Under the pieces are notes generated by a model that was not told the origin of the DNA, did not search any database, and saw only the letters and a list, made by a program, of their open reading frames with translations. From the NCBI RefSeq assembly GCF_026966905.1, contig NZ_JAPUBN010000011.1, forward strand, positions 186,001 to 250,000: a stretch of 64,000 bases of DNA, given 5' to 3'. Below are positions 18,571 to 28,927 of this stretch, in pieces; the first letter of the stretch is position 1; the number at the start of each line of letters is the position of its first letter. This DNA comes from Marinomonas phaeophyticola. GTDB lineage: Bacteria > Pseudomonadota > Gammaproteobacteria > Pseudomonadales > Marinomonadaceae. The translations under genes and the position numbers were made by a program.

Positions 18571-18612
18571 TATGCTCTGTAACGAAAATGTCATAAATAA
18601 TCGTTATTTTAA

Positions 18613-19632
<1,020 letters not shown>

Positions 19633-19790
19633 GTAAACGCGAAGAACGTGAACAGTACAAAATACGCATAACATTTAAAAATCACTGTCGTTACGAGGGA
19701 CATGAAAAAGAGAGTGTTTCTAGTAACGTTTATTTTGAACATAAAATCATTAATTTTTTTAGGTTATTAAATCGGGAGTGAAACAAACTC

Positions 19791-22010
19791 ATGTTGGAGT
19801 TACCAGTGTCAGAAGCAGTGGATAAAGAGGTTAAAACGACCGTAGTGGTCGATGACGCGGATGAGCTGGTATTAGAGCCTATACCTGAGCAGCCTGTCGA
19901 TCCTAAAAAAATGGCTCTTGAAGAGCTTAGTCCTGAAGAAATTAACTTGAATGACCCTGAGTTGTATTTCAATCGAGAATTGAGCCACATGCAGTTCAAT
20001 TCGCGTGTGTTAGAACAGGCGATGGATGAAAATCATCCTATTTTAAATCGTCTTATGTTCTTATGCATATTTAGCAGTAATATGGATGAGTTTTTTGAAA
20101 TTCGTGTTGCTGGTTTAAAGAGTCAACTTGAATACAGCCGTGAAAAAAACGGTCCTGATGGCTTACACCCGAAAGAAGTGTTACGTCAGATCAGTGAACA
20201 AGCCCATAAACTTGTGCGCCGCCAGTACCGTATTCTTAATGACATAATTTTTCCAAAACTGGCAGAAAGTGACGTTAAATTCATTCGCCGAAGTCATTGG
20301 AGTGATGTTCAAGCCGCTTGGGTAAAGCGTTATTTTAGAGATGATGTATTACCTATTATTAGCCCTGTAGGATTAGACCCAGCCCATCCTTTCCCACGCC
20401 TAGCTAATAAAACCTTCAACTTTGTTGTCGAGTTAGAAGGGCGTGATGCCTTCGGACGTGAAAATGGTTTGGCTATTGTGCCAGCACCGAGCTCTTTGCC
20501 TCGGTTAGTGCGTCTGCCTGATGAGGTGTGTGATGGTGGTGATAATTTAGTTTTTCTTTCGTCTATTATTCATGCACATGCGGATCAGCTATTTCCAGGG
20601 ATGACCGTAAAAGGGTGTTATCAGTTCCGTTTAACTCGTAATGCCGATCTGGAAGTGGATTCAGACGACATTGGTGTCGATTTAGCTGGCGCGTTGCGAA
20701 CCGAATTACAGAGTCGCCATTATGGTAGCTCTGTTCGCTTAGAAATTGCCGATAACTGTCCTGATGAGGTGGTGAACTCCTTACTAAAACAGTTTGATTT
20801 ACATGAAGCCGATTTATACAGTATTGATGGTCCTGTTAATTTGAGTCGATTGATGGCGGTGTTAGATTTAGTTGATCGTCCAGAGTTAATGTATTCTCCA
20901 TTTTCTCCAGGGTTGCCGAAAAAACTCGCGGGTGGTAGTGATATCTTTGAAGCGATGCGATCTCGTGATTATTTATTAATGCATCCATTTGAGAGTTTTT
21001 CTCCTGTCGTGGATTTATTAAGTAATGCGGCTAAAGATCCTAATGTGGTCGCCATTCGTCAAACCCTTTATCGTACAGGAGCCCGTTCTCCGATTGCGAA
21101 TGCCTTAGTTGATGCGGCGCGTAATGGCAAAGAGGTTACCGTAGTGATTGAGCTAAGAGCTCGTTTTGATGAGGCGGAAAACCTAGCGTTAGCGAGTCGT
21201 TTACAAGATGCTGGCGCGGTGGTTGTTTATGGTGTAGTCCGCCATAAAACTCATGCAAAAATGATTTTGATTGTTCGTCGTGAAGGTCATGTTCTGTCTC
21301 GCTATGTTCATCTGGGAACGGGTAATTACCATGCAGGTAATGCTCGCCTTTATACGGATTACAGCTTCTTAACCAGTGATCCAGATATTGGTGAAGATGT
21401 TCATAAGGTATTCCAGCAATTAACAGGGATGAGTAAAGAGTTGAAAGTGAAAAAGCTATTACATGCCCCTTTCACTTTACGAGATCGCTTGTTAGATATG
21501 GTCGAGAGGGAAGCAGAAAATGCCCGTAAAGGCGAGCCTTCTCGTATTATCATTAAAGTGAATTCCTTGACTGAGCAGCGTCTAATTCAAGCTTTATATA
21601 AAGCCTCTCAAGCCGGTGTTAAAATTGATTTGATTGTTCGGGGTATTTGTACATTAAGGCCAGGAGTAAAAGGAGTGTCTTCGAACATTCGGGTAAGATC
21701 CATTATTGGTCGCTTCTTGGAACATACTCGGGTTTATTATTTTTATAATAACCGTAATCCTTTAGTGTATTTATCCAGCGCCGATGGAATGGATCGAAAC
21801 TTGAATAATCGTATTGAGGTAGCTTTCCCGTTACAAGATCAAAAATTAGCTCGTCGAGTGAAGAAAGAGTTGGAATGTTATTTAGCTGATAATACTCAGA
21901 GTTGGGTGTTACAAGGCGATGGTTCTTATCAATTAAATAAGCCTAGGAAAGGGCAGTATCGTAGTGCTCAACGTACTTTATTGAGTGACTTGGCTGATAA
22001 TACGCGTTAA
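19791..22010 (+). CDS. ppk: Polyphosphate kinase 1
   Basis: Makes inorganic polyphosphate from ATP, reversibly. The 739-residue protein has the PPK1 order: N-domain from YFNRELSHMQFNSRVLEQA, middle domain, and two C-terminal phospholipase-D-like domains. The autophosphorylated histidine lies in the HKTHAKMILI segment, followed by VHLGTGNYH. It carries an acidic N-terminal extension of about 55 residues before the first conserved block, longer than E. coli Ppk. It is convergent with ppx, its degrading counterpart, and separated from it by a terminator and a second palindrome. Confidence 0.95.
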   Translation: MLELPVSEAVDKEVKTTVVVDDADELVLEPIPEQPVDPKKMALEELSPEEINLNDPELYFNRELSHMQFNSRVLEQAMDENHPILNRLMFLCIFSSNMDEFFEIRVAGLKSQLEYSREKNGPDGLHPKEVLRQISEQAHKLVRRQYRILNDIIFPKLAESDVKFIRRSHWSDVQAAWVKRYFRDDVLPIISPVGLDPAHPFPRLANKTFNFVVELEGRDAFGRENGLAIVPAPSSLPRLVRLPDEVCDGGDNLVFLSSIIHAHADQLFPGMTVKGCYQFRLTRNADLEVDSDDIGVDLAGALRTELQSRHYGSSVRLEIADNCPDEVVNSLLKQFDLHEADLYSIDGPVNLSRLMAVLDLVDRPELMYSPFSPGLPKKLAGGSDIFEAMRSRDYLLMHPFESFSPVVDLLSNAAKDPNVVAIRQTLYRTGARSPIANALVDAARNGKEVTVVIELRARFDEAENLALASRLQDAGAVVVYGVVRHKTHAKMILIVRREGHVLSRYVHLGTGNYHAGNARLYTDYSFLTSDPDIGEDVHKVFQQLTGMSKELKVKKLLHAPFTLRDRLLDMVEREAENARKGEPSRIIIKVNSLTEQRLIQALYKASQAGVKIDLIVRGICTLRPGVKGVSSNIRVRSIIGRFLEHTRVYYFYNNRNPLVYLSSADGMDRNLNNRIEVAFPLQDQKLARRVKKELECYLADNTQSWVLQGDGSYQLNKPRKGQYRSAQRTLLSDLADNTR

Positions 22011-22051
22011 TGAATGTATTTTTATCTTAGACCGAATCAAAGCAAATGCTC

Positions 22052-22093
22052 AAAAAAAACCTCTTACTCTCATCTTGAGTAAGAGGTTTTTTT
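22052..22093. terminator. Bidirectional terminator between ppk and ppx
   Basis: A8 tract, stem ACCTCTTACTC...GAGTAAGAGGT with loop TCATCTT, then T7. Suitable for both convergent genes. Confidence 0.85.
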
Positions 22094-22119
22094 ATCATCA
22101 CCCTAGGGTGATGATAAAA
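22090..22119. repeat. 30-nt perfect palindrome next to the ppx stop
   Basis: TTTTATCATCACCCT followed by its exact complement, partly overlapping the T-tract of the preceding terminator and ending 11 nt before the ppx stop. It could be a second hairpin that ends ppx transcription. No repeat copies were noticed elsewhere. Confidence 0.6.
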
Positions 22120-22130
22120 GTGTACATTAT

Positions 22131-23648
22131 TTAGCTAAAGCTCAGTTTATAACCTTCTGCAGCTAAATAGTCCGCTTCCTGTTGCAGTGTTGCCTCAGTT
22201 AATGGACGGGATGCCAGCCAATCAGGCAAAAATTCAAGTTTTAACGTTTTGTCTTTTGCCTGTAAGGTGAAGATAGGCATGTCGCCTTCTTTTCTATCAT
22301 GATGCATTACAATAGCCAGGCGCAATAATATAGCCAATTTATCCAATTCTAATTGGTCGCTTTTGGTAAAGCGATACATTAATGATTGACTAAATTTTCT
22401 TCTATGGCGTAATACTAAATTGGCAAGTGCTTGCTGTTCTTGCTGAGAGAAGCCTGGTAGATCTGATTCACTAATAATGTAAGCACCATGTTTATGGTAT
22501 CTACTGTGAGAAATACCTACACCGATCTCATGAATTAGTGCACCCCACCTCAGTAAATCTTCAACCGAAACGCTGTTTAGTCCCCAATCTTCTTTGACTT
22601 GAGCTAGGGCGGATATAGCGGTATTCATTACCAACTTAGATTGTTGTGTGTCTATATGATATTGATTTAATAAGTATTGCACTGTTGTCTCTCGGATATC
22701 CGTTTCCGTATAACGGCCAACAATATCATAGAGAACCCCTTCTCTTAGCGCTCCATTCGAGAAATCCATTTGCTTAATGTCAAAGCATTCAAAAACCGCG
22801 GTGAGTATTGCAATGCCTGCGGCAAAGGTAGACTTTCGCTCAGGTTTTAAACCAACTAAGTTGATGTTATCAGCATGTCCTGCCTCAAACAGTGCTTTCT
22901 GGATCATTTTTAATGCTTTAAGAGTAATGCCTTTTTTACTCCAAGCGTTTTCTTTGATGATGTTGTAGGCGGCTTTTATGGTACCCGAAGAGCCAATGGC
23001 AATATCCCATTTCTCTTCTAAGTAGTCGTCTTGGATGCTGAATAACTCTAAACGGGCTGAGGTTACGGCTTTCTGGAAATTGGTTTTGTTAATGACTCCG
23101 TCGGCAAAGAAGCGTTGTCGAAAACTGACACAGCCCATATGAAGGCTCTCAGTCATAATCGGCTTGAGATGCTGACCGATAATAAATTCGGTACTACCGC
23201 CCCCAATGTCTACTACTAGGCGTTTTTGATCGCCATGATCCATGGTATTAGATACACCGACATAAATTAAGCGAGCCTCTTCTCGACCAGCAATTATTTC
23301 AACGGGGTGAGAAATAATATCCATTGCTTTACCGATGAAGTCATAGCGGTTGTCAGCAACTCGCAGAGCGTTTGTGCCAACGATACGAACAGAACCTAAA
23401 GGCATGTCCTCTATTACTTGTGCGAAGCGAGACAGACAATCTAAGCCTCTTTGAAGGGCGTCATCATCCAATACATCATTGACTAAACCAGCGGCCAATT
23501 GGACTTTTTCTCCGTATTCATTTGTTATACGAAGTTGTCCGTGGTTAATTTGCGCGATTACCATGTGGAAGCTATTTGACCCTAAATCTATAGCTGCAAT
23601 TTTTTCGAACGGTAAATCATGAGTTTGTTGCTGAAAGAGTGATTGCAT
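22131..23648 (-). CDS. ppx: Exopolyphosphatase (Ppx/GppA family)
   Basis: Hydrolyses terminal phosphates from polyphosphate, and members may also act on pppGpp. The 505-residue protein has the ASKHA ATPase-type motifs AAIDLGSNSFHMV and VVDIGGGSTEFI, the SMGC-like HMGCVSFRQRF segment and an HD-like C-terminal domain (HEIGVGISHSRYHKHG). This long form with the C-terminal domain is the usual gammaproteobacterial Ppx. Convergent with ppk, which supports exopolyphosphatase over GppA. Divergent from rho across a 440-nt region. Confidence 0.92.
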   Translation of the reverse strand: MQSLFQQQTHDLPFEKIAAIDLGSNSFHMVIAQINHGQLRITNEYGEKVQLAAGLVNDVLDDDALQRGLDCLSRFAQVIEDMPLGSVRIVGTNALRVADNRYDFIGKAMDIISHPVEIIAGREEARLIYVGVSNTMDHGDQKRLVVDIGGGSTEFIIGQHLKPIMTESLHMGCVSFRQRFFADGVINKTNFQKAVTSARLELFSIQDDYLEEKWDIAIGSSGTIKAAYNIIKENAWSKKGITLKALKMIQKALFEAGHADNINLVGLKPERKSTFAAGIAILTAVFECFDIKQMDFSNGALREGVLYDIVGRYTETDIRETTVQYLLNQYHIDTQQSKLVMNTAISALAQVKEDWGLNSVSVEDLLRWGALIHEIGVGISHSRYHKHGAYIISESDLPGFSQQEQQALANLVLRHRRKFSQSLMYRFTKSDQLELDKLAILLRLAIVMHHDRKEGDMPIFTLQAKDKTLKLEFLPDWLASRPLTEATLQQEADYLAAEGYKLSFS

Positions 23649-24093
23649 TCGTTAAGCCTTTCCCAATCGTCGAATACCGCAAGAGTATCATTAGTGTGTT
23701 GAGAAAGTCATGATTTTGACTCCCGATCAAAAAATTCTCAAAAAAAAGTAGATTCCTGCTTTTTTCCTATAGACCTCAGCGATAAGTCGATCTATAGTAG
23801 AGATGTCTTTATTGAATGAAGTTGAATATTTCGACTCAGTTTAATGTTAATTTACGAGACGGCCAATCAAACTGTTACGACTACTATGATTTAGTCATCT
23901 ACTTTATTATTTCCTTATAGAGTGTATATAAGGTAAGTTATAAAGACTATTTATATGGATTTTTTTGTCTAGTATTCGTTTTAGTAATATTACTTCAATA
24001 AAAAAATTATACACTTATTTCACATTAACGTATTTATCTGAAGAGTAGACCCGTCCATTGTCCCTTAATGAGCAAACGCAAAACAACCCGTTT
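23649..24093 (+). promoter_or_regulatory. Long rho upstream/leader region
   Basis: About 440 nt of very AT-rich sequence between divergent ppx and rho. It contains two possible short leader ORFs described separately. Rho in enteric bacteria is autoregulated by termination in a long leader; a similar role here is inferred. No thioredoxin gene, often found upstream of rho, is present. Confidence 0.45.
23816..23920 (+). CDS. Possible 34-aa leader peptide upstream of rho
   Basis: ATG ORF of 34 codons ending about 175 nt before rho. The peptide starts MKLNISTQFNVNLRDG and ends hydrophobic (VIYFIISL). Its length is close to E. coli rhoL (33 codons), but no sequence similarity is evident and the RBS is weak. 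Could be chance. Confidence 0.2.
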   Translation: MKLNISTQFNVNLRDGQSNCYDYYDLVIYFIISL

Positions 24094-24097
24094 ATGA
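24068..24097 (+). CDS. Possible 9-codon uORF overlapping the rho start
   Basis: ATG opens a short frame encoding MSKRKTTRL whose stop TGA overlaps the rho ATG as ATGA. Such an overlap is typical of translational coupling. No strong RBS precedes it, so translation is uncertain. Confidence 0.3.
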   Translation: MSKRKTTRL

Positions 24098-25359
24098 ACC
24101 TTACCGAATTAAAACAGAAATCAGTACAAGAACTATTAGACATTGCTGCCGAAATGGGGCTCGATAATATCGCCCGTTCCCGGAAACAAGATGTAATTTT
24201 TGCAATCCTTAAGCGTCACGCTAAAGGTGGTGAAGATATTTATGGCGATGGTATTTTAGAAATTCTGCAAGACGGCTTTGGCTTTCTACGCTCCCCTGAC
24301 AGTTCTTACTTAGCTGGTCCTGACGATATTTATGTTTCTCCTAGTCAGATTCGTCGATTTAGTCTGCGTACAGGCGATACGATTTCTGGGAAAATTCGAC
24401 CACCCAAAGATGGCGAACGTTACTTTGCGCTTTTAAAAGTTAATGAAATTAACTTTGATAAGCCCGAAAGTGTTCGTAATAAGATTCTTTTTGAAAACTT
24501 AACCCCCTTGTTTCCAGATGAACGTTTGTTGATGGAAGCGGGTAATGGTTCAACAGAAGATATTACTTCGCGTATTATCGATCTTGTTGCGCCTATGGGG
24601 TTAGGTCAACGTGCTTTGGTGGTATCGCCTCCAAAAGCAGGTAAAACCTTTATGTTACAAAATATCGCGAATGCGATTACTCGTAACTCACCTGATTGCC
24701 ATTTAATTGTCTTGCTAATAGATGAGCGTCCTGAGGAAGTAACTGAAATGTCACGTACTGTTCGTGGTGAAGTGGTTGCTTCTACATTCGATGAACCACC
24801 TAGCCGTCATGTTCAAGTGGCTGAAATGGTTATTGAAAAGGCGAAACGATTAGTCGAGCATAAGCGTGATGTAGTGATTCTTTTGGATTCTATTACGCGT
24901 TTGGCACGTGCTTACAACACGGTTATACCTTCATCTGGTAAAGTATTAACTGGTGGTGTGGATGCAAACGCATTAGAACGTCCAAAACGCTTCTTTGGTG
25001 CGGCACGTAATATTGAAGAAGGTGGTAGCTTAACTATTATAGCCACTGCTTTGGTTGATACGGGTTCTAAAATGGACGAAGTTATCTTTGAAGAGTTTAA
25101 AGGTACTGGTAACTGTGAACTCCATCTAGACCGTAAAATTGCTGAAAAACGTACTTTCCCAGCCATAAATATTCGTCGCTCTGGTACTCGTCGTGAAGAT
25201 CTATTGACGTCAGAAGATGAATTGCAACGTATGTGGATATTACGTAAACTGTTAAACCCTATGGAAGATGTTGCCGCCACAGAGTTCTTAATTGATCGCT
25301 TGAAAGTAACGAAAACCAATGATGACTTCTTTGAGTCTATGAAGGGCAAAAACAAGTAA
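24094..25359 (+). CDS. rho: Transcription termination factor Rho
   Basis: Hexameric RNA-dependent ATPase that terminates transcription. Starting at the ATG of [18 protein letters not shown] gives 421 residues, the family standard; a TTG 12 codons upstream is in frame but would add a tail not usual in Rho. RNA-binding DGFGFLR, Walker [22 protein letters not shown] (with Walker B) and the R-loop region near [18 protein letters not shown] are all present. Strongly conserved throughout. A terminator follows 17 nt after the stop, so it is monocistronic. Confidence 0.97.
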   Translation: MNLTELKQKSVQELLDIAAEMGLDNIARSRKQDVIFAILKRHAKGGEDIYGDGILEILQDGFGFLRSPDSSYLAGPDDIYVSPSQIRRFSLRTGDTISGKIRPPKDGERYFALLKVNEINFDKPESVRNKILFENLTPLFPDERLLMEAGNGSTEDITSRIIDLVAPMGLGQRALVVSPPKAGKTFMLQNIANAITRNSPDCHLIVLLIDERPEEVTEMSRTVRGEVVASTFDEPPSRHVQVAEMVIEKAKRLVEHKRDVVILLDSITRLARAYNTVIPSSGKVLTGGVDANALERPKRFFGAARNIEEGGSLTIIATALVDTGSKMDEVIFEEFKGTGNCELHLDRKIAEKRTFPAINIRRSGTRREDLLTSEDELQRMWILRKLLNPMEDVAATEFLIDRLKVTKTNDDFFESMKGKNK

Positions 25360-25375
25360 TTACAAAACTTGTGTC

Positions 25376-25404
25376 AAAAAGCCACTATAATAGTGGCTTT
25401 TTTG
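25376..25404 (+). terminator. Rho-independent terminator after rho
   Basis: Stem AGCCACTAT/ATAGTGGCT with a two-base loop followed by T6. Preceded by an A5 tract. Confidence 0.88.
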
Positions 25405-25491
25405 TATGTTGTCATAACGTACAGTTAATCAATTTGCTTATCATTTGATTTTTATTGAGTGCAACAGATAGGCTAATTTTGGAGCTATGGT

Positions 25492-26208
25492 GTGAAAGAC
25501 GTAACGGCCCAAGTGGGTACGATTGAGCTAATTAATCATAATGTTTATCAAGTGACATTAAAGGTTGAAAACCTAGATTTCATTGCTGGACAATACTTGA
25601 TGATTGTATTGCCTTCAGGTGAAATGGTGCCTTATTCTATTGGTAGTGCTCCACATGAATTACCTGAATTAACTTTGTATATCTTGGTTAATGATGACGC
25701 ATCATTGGCCTATAAAGTAATTGATTTTTTAATGAGTCATACGGATATAACCATCAAGATGCCTGGTGGCGACAGTCATATAGAAGCGCCTCTTATTACT
25801 CCTAATGTGGACCATATCTTATTGATTGCTGGTGGCACGGGATTCTCTCAAATAAAAAGTCTTTATGATCACCTAAAATATCAAAACTATTCTGGTAAGG
25901 TGTCTTTTTATTGGGGGTTACGCACTCCAGAAGATGTCTTTCAAAAAGAGTGGCTGAAAGTAATGTCTGATACCGATAACGGATTTAGTATTAATGTGGT
26001 GGTTAATGAGCCAAATGATTCTTGGGGTGGACGTACTGGTTGGTTATATCAAGCCATCCAAGAGGATTTTACCGATTTAAGTCAGAGTGTTGCTTTTATA
26101 AGTGGTTCAGTCGCTATGGTATACGGCACCTTAGACCAATTACAGGCGTCTGGTTTACACGATGCTCAGTGTACTTCTGATGTTTTTGCCTATGCTCCTC
26201 GAAATTAA
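25492..26208 (+). CDS. fre: NAD(P)H-flavin reductase (Fre/LuxG family)
   Basis: Supplies reduced flavin using NAD(P)H. 238 residues, close to E. coli Fre (233). A flavin-binding barrel comes first, with FIAGQYLMIVLP and the R-x-Y-S-like VPYSIGSAP, where Arg is replaced by Val. The NAD-binding half has LIAGGTGFSQIKSL and, near the end, the FISGSVAMV segment. The start is GTG with GGAG seven bases upstream. Follows rho but with its own space for a promoter. Physiological partner is unknown; UbiD-linked or general flavin reduction are both possible. Confidence 0.88.
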   Translation: MKDVTAQVGTIELINHNVYQVTLKVENLDFIAGQYLMIVLPSGEMVPYSIGSAPHELPELTLYILVNDDASLAYKVIDFLMSHTDITIKMPGGDSHIEAPLITPNVDHILLIAGGTGFSQIKSLYDHLKYQNYSGKVSFYWGLRTPEDVFQKEWLKVMSDTDNGFSINVVVNEPNDSWGGRTGWLYQAIQEDFTDLSQSVAFISGSVAMVYGTLDQLQASGLHDAQCTSDVFAYAPRN

Positions 26209-26237
26209 GTCATATTCAATTGTTTTAATACGTAACA

Positions 26238-26268
26238 ATAGGGTTGTGTGATCATCGCATAGCCCTAT
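26238..26268. terminator. Hairpin between convergent fre and lysO
   Basis: ATAGGGTTGTGTG pairs with CGCATAGCCCTAT through G-U pairs, with loop ATCAT. No T-tract, so termination is weakly supported. Confidence 0.35.
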
Positions 26269-26319
26269 AGCGACGCCACTATCCTTATCACTCCACTATG
26301 GTTTTCAATGCTTTTGTCT

Positions 26320-27261
26320 TTATTTGAATGACATTTCCAAAAACAATGGAATGAGAATTGGAGTTAGTAAGCTCATAATAAAACCACTTGCTATGCAAAT
26401 TGGGATTACATTTGAACTGTGGAATTTACTTAACATTGGGAGCGTAAAATCCATTGCTGTGGCGCCGGAAAAACCAATCGATAAATGTGTATTTATTTTG
26501 GCAAATATAGGGATCAGCATAAGCGCTAAAATCTCTCGACTGAGGTCTAGTAAGAAGGCTGTTGTTCCTAAAACTGGGTTTCCAAGCCCGGTAATTAAAA
26601 TCCCTGACAGACTATACCACCCAAATCCAGATACAACAGCGAGTCCATGCTGCCAAGGTAGGCCAATGATAAAAGCGGTAATTACTCCTGCCATTAGCGT
26701 ACTGAAAATGGTCACGCTTGCAATAATAAGTCCCTGACTATTAAGAAATAATTTTCGTAATCGGTAGTTTCCTTGACGTAATTGACAGCCAATCAAAAAC
26801 AAGAGTACATATAGAAGTAACATCACAAGACTGTCTATATGAGTTGAGAAGCTAGAGAATACGTATCCAAGTATTCCTCCAGCCACAACCCAAGCCAGTG
26901 TTTTTCCTGCTTCATGTAAAATAGCCCAACTTAGTACAGTGCTAGTGTCTGTAGTACTTAATGGTGATTGCGTAATGCTTTTATCTTCTTTAGAGGAGAG
27001 GTAACGCCCGGAAAAAAAGAGTGCGGTTAAACTCACTAGGCAGATCATGATTAAGAATAATACGGCTTGACGGCCTGCTGTTAACAACTTTTCGGAGAAG
27101 TCATCGAGAGCGCCTAAGCTAAAGCCAATCAAGGCTAATATTACATAGGTGAGTTGACTTAATAGGGTACTGACTCTTGACGGGGTTAGAAGAGAAACGT
27201 TAATCCAGTAACCCATTAGTAAGGCCAGCAATAAGGGACCAAGTGTAGAAAGAACAGTCAT
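26320..27261 (-). CDS. lysO: Lysine exporter LysO family membrane protein
   Basis: Inner-membrane exporter of lysine (family DUF340, E. coli LysO/YbjE). The 313-residue protein shows about eight hydrophobic segments. Typical features are the N-terminal LTYVILALIGFSLG region and the C-terminal GFGWYSLSGILITGLGNPVLGTTAFL stretch (in two parts), with GFSGATAMDFTLP near the end. No lysine riboswitch was recognised in the 190 nt upstream; in E. coli the gene is under ArgP control. Divergent from a MATE pump. Confidence 0.85.
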   Translation of the reverse strand: MTVLSTLGPLLLALLMGYWINVSLLTPSRVSTLLSQLTYVILALIGFSLGALDDFSEKLLTAGRQAVLFLIMICLVSLTALFFSGRYLSSKEDKSITQSPLSTTDTSTVLSWAILHEAGKTLAWVVAGGILGYVFSSFSTHIDSLVMLLLYVLLFLIGCQLRQGNYRLRKLFLNSQGLIIASVTIFSTLMAGVITAFIIGLPWQHGLAVVSGFGWYSLSGILITGLGNPVLGTTAFLLDLSREILALMLIPIFAKINTHLSIGFSGATAMDFTLPMLSKFHSSNVIPICIASGFIMSLLTPILIPLFLEMSFK

Positions 27262-27455
27262 AAAGCGGCATAAATCCTTTTAAGAATAAGAGATTAGGGA
27301 AAAGTATTTTGTCTGTATCAGCCATGAATAGCAAGGTGAGCGTCGGATTTAAGAAAGTTAGGTTTGAATTTGTTAAATATGGATTAAAGCTGGATTATCT
27401 TAAATAAGATGCTACATTGTAGGGCGTTTTTTTACTATTTTAGGGAAGTAAGTTT

Positions 27456-28820
27456 GTGTTGAAAAAGTGGCCTAATTTAAGGGAAGTGCTATTTTTGCTT
27501 TTCCCTATGGTGTTGACTATGACACTGGAATTATCAACGAGCTTAGTCGATACATTGATGTTGGGGCATTATGATGCCTATCACCTAGCCGCAGTTGGGC
27601 TAGCATCGAGTTTATGGCTGCCAATAGGGTGTTTTTTAATCGGCATGTCCTTTGGGCTAACGCCTTTAATTACCAAACACTTGCATGGAAGACAGGTAAA
27701 GCTAGTTAATATTTACATGTCGCAAGCGGTTGGGGTCTGTTTATTTCTAGGCACTATCGGTGCGTTGCTAACGGCATTCGTTGCTCCGTTAGTCGTGCCG
27801 TTTATGGCGACAGAAGACGTCACAAGAGAAGTCACTATTGGTTATCTATGGCGAATAGCGCCGATTATTCCTATGCTGGGAATGATGACTGCCTATAAGA
27901 ATTTATATGAATCGGCAGGCAGACCTCATTTTCCTATGTTGGTTGCGTTTATGAGCCTGCTGTTAAACATCTTTTTTAACTATTTATTAATTTTTGGTAA
28001 ATTAGGCTTTCCTGAAATGGGTGCGAAAGGCGCGGCGATCGCTTCAACCTTATCTATATGGCTATCGGTACTTTATTTCTTCATTTATGATCGTTTTATT
28101 AATAAGCGACCTTTGTTTACTAAGTTAGTGCTGCCTTATGTGAAAAAATGTGGTTTGCTCTTGAGTGTGGGTATCCCGGCCGGTTTCGCATTCTCATTTG
28201 AAGTGGCTTTATTTTCCTCTCTTATGTGGCTAATTTCATCGTTTGGAGATTATGCTTTAGGGGCGGGACAAATTATTATGTCTTATACCTCAATTTTGTT
28301 TACGCCAATGATGGCGATGAGTGCGGTCACCGCGATTGTCATTGCTAAAGCCCTTGCAAATGAAGGGGTGAATGGTGTGAAACAAAGAATGAAAGTGATT
28401 ATAGGACTTGGGACGGGTTATTTCGTCATCTGCTTTACAATAACGCAGATATTTAATGATGATATTCCTTTCCTGTATACGGCGAATAAAGAAGTGGCCA
28501 TGATGGCGGCCAATATTTTAGTGGTGACGGCGTGTTACCAGTTTTCTGATGTCTTACAGACTGTTTTTACTGGGGCTTTGAGAGGCTTTAGAGACACTCG
28601 AGTTGCGATGATTTCATTTGGCGTTTCTTTATTTGGTCTGAGTATGCCTTTAGGGTATTGGCTTTCTCATTTTAGCCCTTGGGCAGACTCTTTAGGTGTC
28701 TTAGGCTTTTATATTGGTCTTTGGGCTGGATTGAGTTTATTGGCTGTATTACTAATTTTACGTTTTCGCTTTGTGTATAAGCGTGCTCAGCATCGGTTAT
28801 TATCCAAAATCAACATGTAG
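27456..28820 (+). CDS. MATE family multidrug efflux transporter
   Basis: Inner-membrane cation-coupled exporter of drugs or toxic organics. 454 residues with about 12 hydrophobic segments and two repeated halves. The N-terminal half has VLTMTLELSTSLVDTLMLGH and GLASSLWLPIG. A G-ALRG-RDTR motif (TGALRGFRDTRVAM) is in the second half. Start is GTG with GGAAG upstream. It resembles NorM; the substrate cannot be read from sequence. No local regulator is attached. Confidence 0.92.
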   Translation: MLKKWPNLREVLFLLFPMVLTMTLELSTSLVDTLMLGHYDAYHLAAVGLASSLWLPIGCFLIGMSFGLTPLITKHLHGRQVKLVNIYMSQAVGVCLFLGTIGALLTAFVAPLVVPFMATEDVTREVTIGYLWRIAPIIPMLGMMTAYKNLYESAGRPHFPMLVAFMSLLLNIFFNYLLIFGKLGFPEMGAKGAAIASTLSIWLSVLYFFIYDRFINKRPLFTKLVLPYVKKCGLLLSVGIPAGFAFSFEVALFSSLMWLISSFGDYALGAGQIIMSYTSILFTPMMAMSAVTAIVIAKALANEGVNGVKQRMKVIIGLGTGYFVICFTITQIFNDDIPFLYTANKEVAMMAANILVVTACYQFSDVLQTVFTGALRGFRDTRVAMISFGVSLFGLSMPLGYWLSHFSPWADSLGVLGFYIGLWAGLSLLAVLLILRFRFVYKRAQHRLLSKINM

Positions 28821-28876
28821 TCTATGTGATAAAAGTTAAGTGTTAAACAAGCATTTATCCTGTTTGAGCTCCGAAA

Positions 28877-28897
28877 AGCGGTCGATTATTGACCGCT
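28877..28897. terminator. Hairpin between MATE pump and cobQ
   Basis: AGCGGTC and GACCGCT pair around GATTATT between the two convergent genes. No clear T-tract, so its role in termination is inferred from position. Confidence 0.4.
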
Positions 28898-28927
28898 GAT
28901 GGGTATCATTAATTCTTGGCAGTTTAG

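Noticed and set aside
18577..18594. Possible Pho box before hemB (CTGTAAC-GAAA-ATGTCAT)
   Set aside because: About 11 of 14 bases agree with the consensus, but hemB is not a usual Pho target and ppk, the plausible target, lies a full gene further on. Too weak to call.
24058..24093. TTG start giving Rho a 12-residue extension
   Set aside because: Rho proteins start at MNLTELK; the extension is not typical, although AAGAG lies near the TTG.
27262..27455. Lysine riboswitch upstream of lysO
   Set aside because: No conserved lysine-riboswitch elements were seen and the gap is short once the divergent MATE promoter is allowed for.
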